DNA of 64,000 bases, from the NCBI RefSeq assembly GCF_000685095.1, contig NZ_BAYE01000004.1, positions 186,001 through 250,000 of the forward strand, in the 5' to 3' direction. The notes below the pieces were generated by a model that was not told where the DNA came from, did not search any database, and saw only the letters and a program-made list of their open reading frames with translations. Both the position numbers and the translations under genes were made by a program. This stretch comes from Paraburkholderia caledonica NBRC 102488 (GTDB lineage: Bacteria; Pseudomonadota; Gammaproteobacteria; Burkholderiales; Burkholderiaceae). This document shows, piece by piece, positions 57,230 through 64,000 of the stretch (position 1 is its first letter; every line of letters starts with the position of its first letter).

Positions 57230-58234
57230 TTAAATGCCGAGTTCTTTACGCACGTCCTGCCAGTTGCCGCGCACCATCAACTTGCCGGTGGTCTGCGTAT
57301 CGGCGGGCGGCTGCTTGCCGTCCTTGATCCACTCCACGAGGTTCTCGGTGCTCTCCTTGCCGTGCATCGTCGAGCTGACTGCGATCGTGCCGTAGAAGCC
57401 CGTCGGCTCTTTCTTCTGGAATTCGGCAAAAGCCTCGCCCGCACCGTTGATGCCGACACCGATCACGTCCGCTGCCGGAATATGCAGTTGCTCGGTAGCA
57501 CGCACGCCGCCCAGCACGCTTTCCTCGTTCAGCGCGAAGATCACCCACTTCTTGATGTTCGGATGCTTGGCCAACACCGGCGACGACGCGTTGAAGCCGC
57601 CTTCGTCGTCGGTCGTCTTTTGCGGGGCGTCGAAAATGTTTTCCTTCTTGAAGCCGCCGGCGAGCAGCGTTTCGGTCGCGCCGTCGGTGCGCAGTTTCGC
57701 GGTCGGCAGTTCGTAGTTCGTGATGCGCAGTGCACCGACTTCCTCGGGCTTCCAGCCGCGGCGTTTCATTTCGTCGCTGATTGCCTGGCCGACCTGGTTG
57801 CCGATCTTGAACGCGGACATGCCGAGGTGCGGCACATTGGCGAGCGGCTTGCCGCTGGAATCGACCAGTTGATCGTCGACGGTGACGAACTTCATGTTGT
57901 AGCGCTTGGCGCGCGCCTGGATGGCCGGTCCGAGACGCACGTCAGGCGCGCAGATCACGAAGCCCTTTGCGCCTTGGGCGCCGAGATTGTCGATCGCGGA
58001 CAGCACTTTCTCGCCGTCCGGCGTGCCGATGTTCACCACCGAAAAGCCGTCCTTCTGACCGAGCGCGGTCGCGGCTTTCTGTTCGTTGATAAACCACGCC
58101 TGCTCCGGCATCTTCACGAGGAAGCCTACTTTGAGCGGCTGGTCCGCGTGCGCGGAAAGTTGGGCGGCGAACGGCGCGGCGATTGCGGCGGCGGCGATCG
58201 CGGTTAGCGTCAAACGGCGAAGCTTGCTGGTCAT
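57230..58234 (-). CDS. araF: L-arabinose-binding periplasmic protein AraF
   Basis: A 334-residue periplasmic sugar-binding protein. After a signal peptide (LTAIAAAAIAAPFAAQLSAHA) the mature protein begins LKVGFLVKMPEQAWFINEQK and shares long matching segments with E. coli AraF (PDGEKVLSAID, GAKGFVICAPD, KRGW, VLGGVRATE, GIGINGAGE). It binds L-arabinose and feeds AraGH. ATG 58234 follows a GGAGAC site. The match to AraF is the main evidence that this operon handles arabinose. Confidence 0.94.
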   Translation of the reverse strand: MTSKLRRLTLTAIAAAAIAAPFAAQLSAHADQPLKVGFLVKMPEQAWFINEQKAATALGQKDGFSVVNIGTPDGEKVLSAIDNLGAQGAKGFVICAPDVRLGPAIQARAKRYNMKFVTVDDQLVDSSGKPLANVPHLGMSAFKIGNQVGQAISDEMKRRGWKPEEVGALRITNYELPTAKLRTDGATETLLAGGFKKENIFDAPQKTTDDEGGFNASSPVLAKHPNIKKWVIFALNEESVLGGVRATEQLHIPAADVIGVGINGAGEAFAEFQKKEPTGFYGTIAVSSTMHGKESTENLVEWIKDGKQPPADTQTTGKLMVRGNWQDVRKELGI

Positions 58235-58370
58235 TTCTGTCTCCTGAGGTTGAGAAGCTGCATTGATTTCGTTTATGTGCAGCGAGGCGATACGCGGCGG
58301 CGCTAGCCGGGGCGTAAAAACTTGGCTATGGGATCGAGGCGGGCGGCCGCGCGCAAAAAGGTCTTCACGA

Positions 58371-59819
58371 TCAGCTCGCGACGTACGCCGTTTTCACGGC
58401 CGTCCAGAATGCTGCGTCGGTCGAGCCGTACGCGGACGCCTTGCGCCCGCCGCCAGGCGCGTGATGCTCCACGGCCGTGGTTGGCAGATTGATCGTGACC
58501 AGGCCGCTATGCACGTGACGGCGGAAATGCCGCGCGCGGCTGAGCGAGCGTGTGCAGATGCCGGCGCATAGACCGTAAGCGGTGTCGTTCGCCAGATGCA
58601 GCGCGTGCTCGTAGTCGTCGGCGCGGAGCACGACTGCGAGCGGACCGAAGATTTCCTCGCGCGCAATGCGATGTTCCGGCTCGCCGACAAACAGCGCGGG
58701 TTCGAAAAAGTAGCCGCGTGTCGCGCGTTCCAGCTGACGGCCGCCGTGCAGCAATTGCGCGCCTTCCTGCTTGCCGATTTGCACGTAGTCGAGATCGCGT
58801 TCGAGTTGCGCGGCGTTCGCTACCGGGCCCATGTCCGCGCCGTGCTTGAGCGCGTGGTCCACGGTGAGCCTGGCGAGCTTCGTCTGCAATGCGTCTACGA
58901 ACGGCTCGAACATCGAACGTTCGACGATCAACCGCGCCGCCGCCGTGCTGCGCTGGCCGGTCGAGCCGTACGCGCCGGTCAATGCGGCATCGACCGCGCT
59001 GTCGAGATCGGCGTCGGCCAGCACGACAAAGGGATTCTTGCCGCCCATTTCCAGTTGCACGCGCGCCTGGCGAGCGGCAGCAGCTTGCAGCACACGCGTG
59101 CCGGTTTCCGCCGAACCGCTGAAGCTGATCGCCGCAACGAGCGGATGAGCGACGATTCGCGCGCCGACCTGCCGGCCGCTGCCCATCACGAGATTGAAGA
59201 CGCCCGCGGGCAAACCGGCGCGGCTCACGATCGACGCGAGCGCCGCTGCGCAAGCCGGCGTGGATTCAGCCGGCTTGTAGACCACGCAATTGCCGTGCGC
59301 CAGCGCCGCGCCGATCTTGGCCGCGGCGATTGCGAGCGGCGCGCTCCACGGCGCGATGATGCCGACCACGCCGAGCGGTTCGCGCGTCATGTCGATTTCG
59401 ACGCCCGCGCGCGCCGACGCAAGCGGTTCGGCATACGCGCGCTGTGCATCGGCGGCGAGCAGCTTGAACGTCTGACCTGCGCGCGTCGCCTCGGCCAACG
59501 CCTCGGGCAATGTCTTGCCGACTTCGCGCGCGAGCAGTCGCCCGAGTTCGTCTCGGCGCGCCAGCATTTCGCTGCCGATGGCGTCGAGCGCGTCGGCGCG
59601 ACGCTGCGCCGAACTGAGCGCCCATTCGCGGAAGGCCGCGCTTGCCGCTTCGATCGCGCTATCGGTTTGCCGGACGTCGGCGCGGACATATTCGCCGACA
59701 GGTTCGTCCAGATCCGACGGATTGAGCGAGACGCCCGTGGTCGCACCCGTCTCCCATCCGCCATTGATGTAATGGCGCAGCGGGCTGGCAACGAGCGGGA
59801 CGAGCGGATCGCGGTTCAT
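58371..59819 (-). CDS. Aldehyde dehydrogenase (KGSADH-like) with altered catalytic residues
   Basis: A 482-residue aldehyde dehydrogenase-fold protein, first gene of the arabinose operon, where a 2-oxoglutarate semialdehyde dehydrogenase would be expected. The fold markers are present (YKPAESTPA, FSGSAETG, general base E257 in LEMGGKNP, AREEIFGPL). However, the usual PWNFP motif reads PWSAP, so the oxyanion asparagine is Ser159, and the GQRCT motif reads GQRST, so the catalytic cysteine is Ser291, exactly 34 residues after E257. Each differs from the canonical codon by one base. It may be inactive, or the differences may be sequencing errors. The start is ATG 59819; the frame is open upstream but unlike the family. 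Confidence 0.85.
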   Translation of the reverse strand: MNRDPLVPLVASPLRHYINGGWETGATTGVSLNPSDLDEPVGEYVRADVRQTDSAIEAASAAFREWALSSAQRRADALDAIGSEMLARRDELGRLLAREVGKTLPEALAEATRAGQTFKLLAADAQRAYAEPLASARAGVEIDMTREPLGVVGIIAPWSAPLAIAAAKIGAALAHGNCVVYKPAESTPACAAALASIVSRAGLPAGVFNLVMGSGRQVGARIVAHPLVAAISFSGSAETGTRVLQAAAARQARVQLEMGGKNPFVVLADADLDSAVDAALTGAYGSTGQRSTAAARLIVERSMFEPFVDALQTKLARLTVDHALKHGADMGPVANAAQLERDLDYVQIGKQEGAQLLHGGRQLERATRGYFFEPALFVGEPEHRIAREEIFGPLAVVLRADDYEHALHLANDTAYGLCAGICTRSLSRARHFRRHVHSGLVTINLPTTAVEHHAPGGGRKASAYGSTDAAFWTAVKTAYVAS

Positions 59820-59968
59820 CGACGGAAAGGCGCCACATGAGAAGCTTAAAGTCCACGAATGGTATGAGTGCGCGCAATAACTTTCCAATCCCTTTTTGAG
59901 CTATCCCGATAACAATTTCGGTATGGCATGATTGAGGCGATTCGAAAAAAATGCTTTGGAGACAGGCA

Positions 59969-60946
59969 ATGACGCGTAGCTATTCGAACTGGTTCGTACG
60001 TGCGCGACTCAAGACGCGGCAGTTGCTGCTGCTCGCCGCGATGGAAGAAGAGGGCAACGTGCGGCGCGCCGCCGACGTGCTCGGCATGACGCAGCCGGCG
60101 GCTTCCCGCCTGCTGAAAGAACTCGAAGACATGCTCGGCGTGAGCCTCTTCGACCGAACGCCGCACGGCATGCATGCAACGCTGTACGGCGAGGTGATGA
60201 TCCGTCACGCGCGCATGGTGCTGTCGAATCTCAGCCACGCGCACGACGAAATCTCGGCGCTGCGCGCGGGACTCGCGGGGCAGGTGCGTATCGGCGTGAT
60301 CGCAGCGGCGGCTGCCACCATGGTGCCGCGCGCCATCGCGAGTGTGAAGGAGCGTTATCCGCAGTTGCAGATCTGGGCGGAAGTTGAAACGTCAGATGTG
60401 ATGCTGCCGCGGCTTGCCGAAGGTGAACTCGACATCATGATCGGCCGCGTGCTCGAGCGCCAGAACCAGTTCAAAACCGAAGTCCGCTACGAACCGCTCG
60501 CCGACGAGCCGCTGTGCGTGGTCGCGCGGCCCGGCCATCCTCTGGAAAACGAAGCGGGCCTGACGCTGCGCGGCATTGTCAACGCGAGCTGGGTATTGCA
60601 TCCGCCGGGCAGTGTTTTGCGGCATCGCTTTGATCTGATGTTTTCGCAGATCGGCCTGAATCCACCGCAGAACGTGGTGAACACCAACAACTTCCTCGCG
60701 ATTTCCAGCTTGCTGCTTCAAAGCGACATGTTGGCGGTCTTGCCCGACGAAGTGGCGCGTCAGTACCAACAGTACGGCGTGTTGAAGCGCTTGCCGATCG
60801 ATTTACCGTGCAGGATGGATACATTCGGTATCATCACGCGCCAGTCGCACCTGCTTTCTCCCGCGGCCTCGGTGGTGCTCGACGCGTTGCGCGAGGCGGC
60901 AGGCGAGGTTTATGGCGCTCCCGCAGAGCAGGCCTTGGCTCGTTAA
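59969..60946 (+). CDS. LysR-family regulator, GbpR-like
   Basis: A 325-residue LysR-type regulator. The HTH lies early (QLLLLAAMEEEGNVRRAADV, LGMTQPAASRLLKELEDMLG) after a short extra N-terminus. The co-inducer domain includes VRIGVIAAAAATMVPRAI. It resembles GbpR, which controls sugar-binding-protein operons. Divergent transcription from the arabinose operon, 150 bp apart, suggests that it controls that operon. ATG 59969 has GGAG upstream. Confidence 0.9.
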   Translation: MTRSYSNWFVRARLKTRQLLLLAAMEEEGNVRRAADVLGMTQPAASRLLKELEDMLGVSLFDRTPHGMHATLYGEVMIRHARMVLSNLSHAHDEISALRAGLAGQVRIGVIAAAAATMVPRAIASVKERYPQLQIWAEVETSDVMLPRLAEGELDIMIGRVLERQNQFKTEVRYEPLADEPLCVVARPGHPLENEAGLTLRGIVNASWVLHPPGSVLRHRFDLMFSQIGLNPPQNVVNTNNFLAISSLLLQSDMLAVLPDEVARQYQQYGVLKRLPIDLPCRMDTFGIITRQSHLLSPAASVVLDALREAAGEVYGAPAEQALAR

Positions 60947-61089
60947 ATGCTTCTTCCCGTCTATGTGGTGGCCGGTGGACGGCACGGGAGGGAGGCAAAA
61001 TGTACAACAAACACGGAAGACGGCAGCGCGCCGTCGACGACTCATTTTCGGTTCGCTCCGCTGGAGCGAGCGTCTGGTTTAGCAACGGC

Positions 61090-61644
61090 ATGGCTCTCAA
61101 ATCGACGATTTACAAGGCGGAATTGCAGATCGCCAACATGGACCGGCACTATTACGCCGACCATTCGCTCACCATCGCGCGTCATCCATCGGAAACCGAC
61201 GAACGGATGATGGTCCGCGTCGCCGCGTTCGCGCTCTTTGCGCAGGAACGGCTCGAGTTCTGCAAGGGATTGTCGGATGTCGACGAACCCGATCTGTGGC
61301 AAAAAGATCTGACCGGCGCGATCGAAACGTGGATCGAAGTCGGCCAGCCCGACGAGCGGCGCATCGCAAAGGCGAGCGGCCGCTCGAACGACGTGATCGT
61401 GATCGCGTACGGCGGACGTACTTCGGATATCTGGTGGCAGGGCGTGCGCAACAAGGTTGAGCGCATGCGCAATGTGACGGTCTGGTCGCTTGGCGAGAAC
61501 GTCGCGGCAGAGTTGGGTGCGCTTGCCGAGCGCACGATGCGGCTTCAATGCACCGTACAGGACGGCGAAGCGTGGCTCGGCAGCGCGGAAGCCGACGCGG
61601 TGAAAATCGAGTGGACGGTGTTGAAGGCGCCCGCCAACGGCTAA
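61090..61644 (+). CDS. yaeQ: YaeQ-family protein
   Basis: A 184-residue protein with the YaeQ pattern MALKSTIYKAELQIA, LTIARHPSETDERMMVRVAA, ERLEFCKGLSDVDEPDLWQK and WIEVGQPDERRI. The fold is nuclease-like, but its function is not settled. The family start is ATG 61090. ATG 61000, 30 codons upstream, has a much better ribosome site (GGGAGG) and could give a longer form, so the start is uncertain. Confidence 0.9.
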   Translation: MALKSTIYKAELQIANMDRHYYADHSLTIARHPSETDERMMVRVAAFALFAQERLEFCKGLSDVDEPDLWQKDLTGAIETWIEVGQPDERRIAKASGRSNDVIVIAYGGRTSDIWWQGVRNKVERMRNVTVWSLGENVAAELGALAERTMRLQCTVQDGEAWLGSAEADAVKIEWTVLKAPANG

Positions 61645-61681
61645 GACGTCGGCGACTCGCGGCTGACGCCGGGGCTCACCT

Positions 61682-62107
61682 TTAGAGCGACGTGACCCGA
61701 GCTGCTTCCGGCGGCCCTTTCAGTTCGACCATGTTGCCCTCCGGGTCGAACAGATACAGCGACGGGCCATAGCCGTCCGCGCCGTAGCGAACCGCCTGGT
61801 CACCAAGCCGCGCGCCGTGTTCGTTCAGATGCGCCTTGAGCGCGTCGACGTCGAACGGTTCTACGCGCAAACACACGTGATCCATGTTTCGCCCTGCGCC
61901 GACCGCGCCGTTTTCCGGGCGGTCGAGCTTCGCGCCCACCTGCAGCAGGTCGATCAGCGAGCGGCCCGCGCGCAACTGCGTGAGACCCAGCTCGCGCTGC
62001 TCCTTCTCGAGGCTGCAACCGAGCACCTCGCAGTAGAAGCGCGCCATAACCTCGACATTCGACGCCCGAATCACCACGTGGTCGATCTCGCGAATATGGA
62101 TTTTCAT
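61682..62107 (-). CDS. VOC-superfamily (glyoxalase-like) protein
   Basis: A 141-residue metal-binding beta-alpha-beta protein. The first metal ligand is in EIDHVVIRASNVEVMARFYC, a second in NMDHVCLRVEPFDVD, and the last in LYLFDPEGNMVELKGPP (Glu). These are the glyoxalase/bleomycin-resistance pattern. The substrate is unknown. ATG 62107 follows AGAGGAAA. A region with an sRNA candidate lies upstream. Confidence 0.88.
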   Translation of the reverse strand: MKIHIREIDHVVIRASNVEVMARFYCEVLGCSLEKEQRELGLTQLRAGRSLIDLLQVGAKLDRPENGAVGAGRNMDHVCLRVEPFDVDALKAHLNEHGARLGDQAVRYGADGYGPSLYLFDPEGNMVELKGPPEAARVTSL

Positions 62108-62216
62108 TTGGAACGTTTCCTCTGACTGGCCTACGGAACGGATGAACCACCAGTTTATGAGAAAGCGGCGGCCATGGAAGACGCGCGGTGAGGGGCCAGA
62201 TGCGGAACGTACAGAC

Positions 62217-62314
62217 AAAAAAAAAGCCCGCTCTACTTGGAGCGGGCTGAATCCATATCAGGAGGAGACATGGAGGAGACAGGTACTAATATACACACGG
62301 GGTTGGTGCGACGC
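62217..62314 (-). ncRNA. Candidate small RNA with anti-Shine-Dalgarno motifs
   Basis: On the minus strand a -35 TTGCAC (62344-62349) and -10 TAAAAA (62321-62326) are 17 bp apart, predicting a start near 62314. About 98 nt later an intrinsic terminator occurs: a 9-bp stem (AGCCCGCTC at 62225-62233 with GAGCGGGCT at 62240-62248) and a run of nine U's. No protein gene on this strand uses that terminator. The body contains GUCUCCUCC twice (62261-62280), complementary to ribosome-binding sites, as in Hfq-type sRNAs. Confidence 0.6.
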
Positions 62315-62320
62315 AATAAC

Positions 62321-62349
62321 TTTTTAAGGGAAAACCCGATATCGTGCAA
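62321..62349 (-). promoter_or_regulatory. Predicted promoter of the small RNA candidate
   Basis: TTGCAC (62344-62349) and TAAAAA (62321-62326) with a 17-bp spacer, read on the minus strand. Its position fits the terminator at 62217-62248. Confidence 0.5.
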
Positions 62350-62502
62350 ATTTGTCGCACTTTGCGGCGAAACGAGCGCCTGGCGGGGTTTCGATGGCCG
62401 TCCGTCAACGCGGAACTGCAATGACACAGCAAGAACCGGAGCGTAGTGTGTCGGCATGCGGCCTACATTGGTGAGCATCGAGAGCACCTATCGGGGACCA
62501 TC

Positions 62503-63678
62503 ATGAACCGCGCTGCCAAGCCTGTTGACGCTAGCCTTACCGCCGACACCGCCACCTGGAATTCCGACGACGAGCGCTGGGAAGCCGTCACTCGCCGCGA
62601 TCCGCTCGCCGACGGCGCCTTCTTCTACGGCGTGAAAACGACGGGTGTGTTCTGCCGTCCGTCCTGCGCTTCGCGCCAACCGCGTCGTGAGAATGTCGCC
62701 TTCTTCGCAGACGCCGGCGGCGCCCGCGCCGCGGGCTTTCGCGAGTGCAAGCGCTGCCAGCCGGGCGGATTGCCGCGCGAGGTGGAGATCGTGAACCGCG
62801 CGTGCGCCGCGCTCGACGCCGATCCGCAGCAACGTCTAACGCTCGCGCAATTGAGCGACGCCGTGCACGTCAGCCCGTTTCACCTTCAGCGGCTGTTCAA
62901 GCGCGTGGTAGGCGTGTCGCCGCGTCAGTACCAGGCCGCGCAGCGCGGCGCCGCGTTGCGCGATGCGCTCAAGAGCGGCGCGGACGTCACGCGCGCGACG
63001 CTCGACGCCGGCTTCAACTCGCCTTCGCGGATGTACGACAGCGCATCGGCGGAATTGGGCATGGCGCCGTCGGAATATCGCCGCAAGGGTGCGGGACTGA
63101 CGGTCCGCTACGCGAGCGCGCCGACGTCGCTTGGCTTCGTGCTGGTGGCCGCGACCGACAAAGGCATCTGCAAAATCGGATTCGGCGACGACGCAGCCTT
63201 CCTCGTCGACGAACTGCGCGGCGAATTCGCCAATGCGGCCCTGCTCGACGATCCCGAGCGGCTCGCACCATTCATCGCTCAGATCGACGCGTACCTGCGC
63301 GGCACACGTCAGGACTTCGACCTGCCGCTCGATATTGCGGCGACCGCCTTCCGGCAGCGTGTCTGGGACGCGCTGCGGCGCATTCCGTATGGCCAGACGC
63401 GCAGCTACACGGAGATCGCCGAGGCGGTCGGCGCGCCGCGCGCCGTGCGCGCCGTGGCGAGCGCGTGCGCGACGAACCCGGTTGCGCTCGCCATTCCGTG
63501 TCATCGCGTCGTGCAAAAGGGCGGGGCGCTTGCGGGCTATCGCTGGGGCTTGCCGCGCAAGGCTGCTCTTCTGGACAACGAGGCGCAGCACGCGCGCAAC
63601 GTTTCCGCAGATGAACCCAGCCATTCCCAGACGGGTCCTACTGAAACCGTCGCTACTAAACTGGACCACGCCGCGTGA
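62503..63678 (+). CDS. ada: Ada: methylphosphotriester sensor and O6-methylguanine-DNA methyltransferase
   Basis: A 391-residue bifunctional alkylation-repair protein. The N-terminal zinc domain has the cysteines of the Ada type (GVFCRPSCASRQP and ECKRCQPGG), one of which accepts methyl groups from phosphotriesters. An AraC-like HTH follows (VHVSPFHLQRLFKRVVGVSP, RATLDAGFNSPSRMYD). The C-terminal methyltransferase has the active site IPCHRVVQKGG and the arginine-finger region RAVRAVASACATNP. It activates the adaptive response. Its TGA overlaps the GTG of alkA, so the two are coupled. Confidence 0.96.
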   Translation: MNRAAKPVDASLTADTATWNSDDERWEAVTRRDPLADGAFFYGVKTTGVFCRPSCASRQPRRENVAFFADAGGARAAGFRECKRCQPGGLPREVEIVNRACAALDADPQQRLTLAQLSDAVHVSPFHLQRLFKRVVGVSPRQYQAAQRGAALRDALKSGADVTRATLDAGFNSPSRMYDSASAELGMAPSEYRRKGAGLTVRYASAPTSLGFVLVAATDKGICKIGFGDDAAFLVDELRGEFANAALLDDPERLAPFIAQIDAYLRGTRQDFDLPLDIAATAFRQRVWDALRRIPYGQTRSYTEIAEAVGAPRAVRAVASACATNPVALAIPCHRVVQKGGALAGYRWGLPRKAALLDNEAQHARNVSADEPSHSQTGPTETVATKLDHAA

Positions 63679-64000
63679 GCACGCTTGACGAAGTCGCAAC
63701 CCTGGAACTGCCGTACAAATCGCCGTTCGACTGGCCGCGCCTGCTGCGCTTTTTCGGCGGACGGGCGACGCCCGGCGTCGAGACAGTCGAAGACGGCGCC
63801 TATCGCCGCGCAATCGAATGGGACGGCGACAGTGGCACGCTCAGCGTGCGCCAGCATCCACACAAGCGCTGCCTCGTCGCAAGCATCGAGGGACCGGTGA
63901 GCCGTCACGCCGACGCGCTTGCAACACCCATCGCGAGGATCTTCGATCTGCACGCGGAGCCGAAGAAGATCGGTGCCGCCCTGGCCGCCGACCCCTGGCT
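63675..64000 (+). CDS. alkA: DNA-3-methyladenine glycosylase II AlkA (partial)
   Basis: The first 108 codons of a protein cut by the window end, starting at GTG 63675, which overlaps the ada stop (GTGA). The start matches AlkA: LPYKSPFDWPRLLRFFGGRA, then GVETVEDGAYRRAIEWDGDS and PHKRCLVASIEGPV. AlkA removes alkylated purines, matching the role of Ada upstream. The catalytic HhH-GPD domain lies beyond the window. Confidence 0.9.
   Translation, partial: MSTLDEVATLELPYKSPFDWPRLLRFFGGRATPGVETVEDGAYRRAIEWDGDSGTLSVRQHPHKRCLVASIEGPVSRHADALATPIARIFDLHAEPKKIGAALAADPW

Noticed and set aside
60808..61089. Long upstream extension of YaeQ
   Set aside because: Most of it overlaps the end of the LysR gene in another frame and is arginine/glycine-rich; only the segment from ATG 61000 remains possible and is mentioned as an alternative start.
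62237..62446. Plus-strand ORF across the small RNA candidate (MEETGTNIHT...)
   Set aside because: The apparent ribosome sites GGAGGAG are explained by the two anti-SD motifs on the other strand; the peptide has no recognisable feature and the minus-strand promoter and terminator are more coherent.

Overview
The window reads as the replication-origin region of the main chromosome of a Burkholderiaceae bacterium, most likely Paraburkholderia (inference from gene content, high GC and protein sequences; no search was run). The core is gyrB, dnaN and dnaA on the minus strand facing rpmH, rnpA, yidD, yidC and mnmE on the plus strand (34.1-45.0 kb). It is flanked by catabolic blocks and by a mobile or defence-rich stretch on the gyrB side.

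Layout. 0-8.1 kb holds stress and general metabolism: a 1-Cys peroxiredoxin, a persulfide dioxygenase-rhodanese fusion, a LysE-type exporter with a convergent AraC regulator, an orphan amino-acid binding protein, an aminotransferase, dbpA and a zinc-ribbon protein. 8.15-10.96 kb is a divergent cadR/cadA metal-efflux pair with a recognisable MerR-type promoter. 10.99-18.05 kb is an ethanolamine cluster: AraC (EutR-like) regulator, acetaldehyde dehydrogenase, DUF779 protein, eutC, eutB and permease. It has no microcompartment genes.

18.4-28.7 kb is an orphan type VI secretion (T6SS) VgrG island with no T6SS structural genes. Leftward from VgrG lie a LysM/lysozyme-like effector, a putative periplasmic immunity protein, a truncated gene interrupted by a plasmid RepB-like fragment, a secreted protein, a frameshifted PAAR protein, a toxin-44 protein and a small membrane protein. 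Rightward lie a second PAAR protein and a peptidoglycan amidase with a convergent putative immunity gene. Next comes a decayed stretch (28.7-29.5 kb), then the most interesting gene of the window. This is a protein of about 1,350 residues at 29.5-33.5 kb that joins an XRE-type HTH, an Mrr-like nuclease, a STAND-type P-loop ATPase and a long helical C-terminus, an Avs-like architecture that suggests anti-phage defence. Its HTH coding region has no ATG, GTG or TTG start.

After the origin block come a phage-type integrase that lacks a catalytic tyrosine, small membrane or secreted proteins, an orphan homodimeric pyruvate-dehydrogenase-type E1 with a divergent Lrp regulator, a HIT protein, and a non-phosphorylative L-arabinose operon. 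That operon runs aldehyde dehydrogenase-araFGH-arabonate dehydratase (58-52 kb, minus strand) with a divergent LysR regulator; its aldehyde dehydrogenase has Ser at both the catalytic Cys and the oxyanion Asn positions. The right end carries yaeQ, a VOC protein, an unannotated small-RNA candidate with two anti-Shine-Dalgarno motifs, and the alkylation-repair pair ada-alkA (alkA cut by the window edge).
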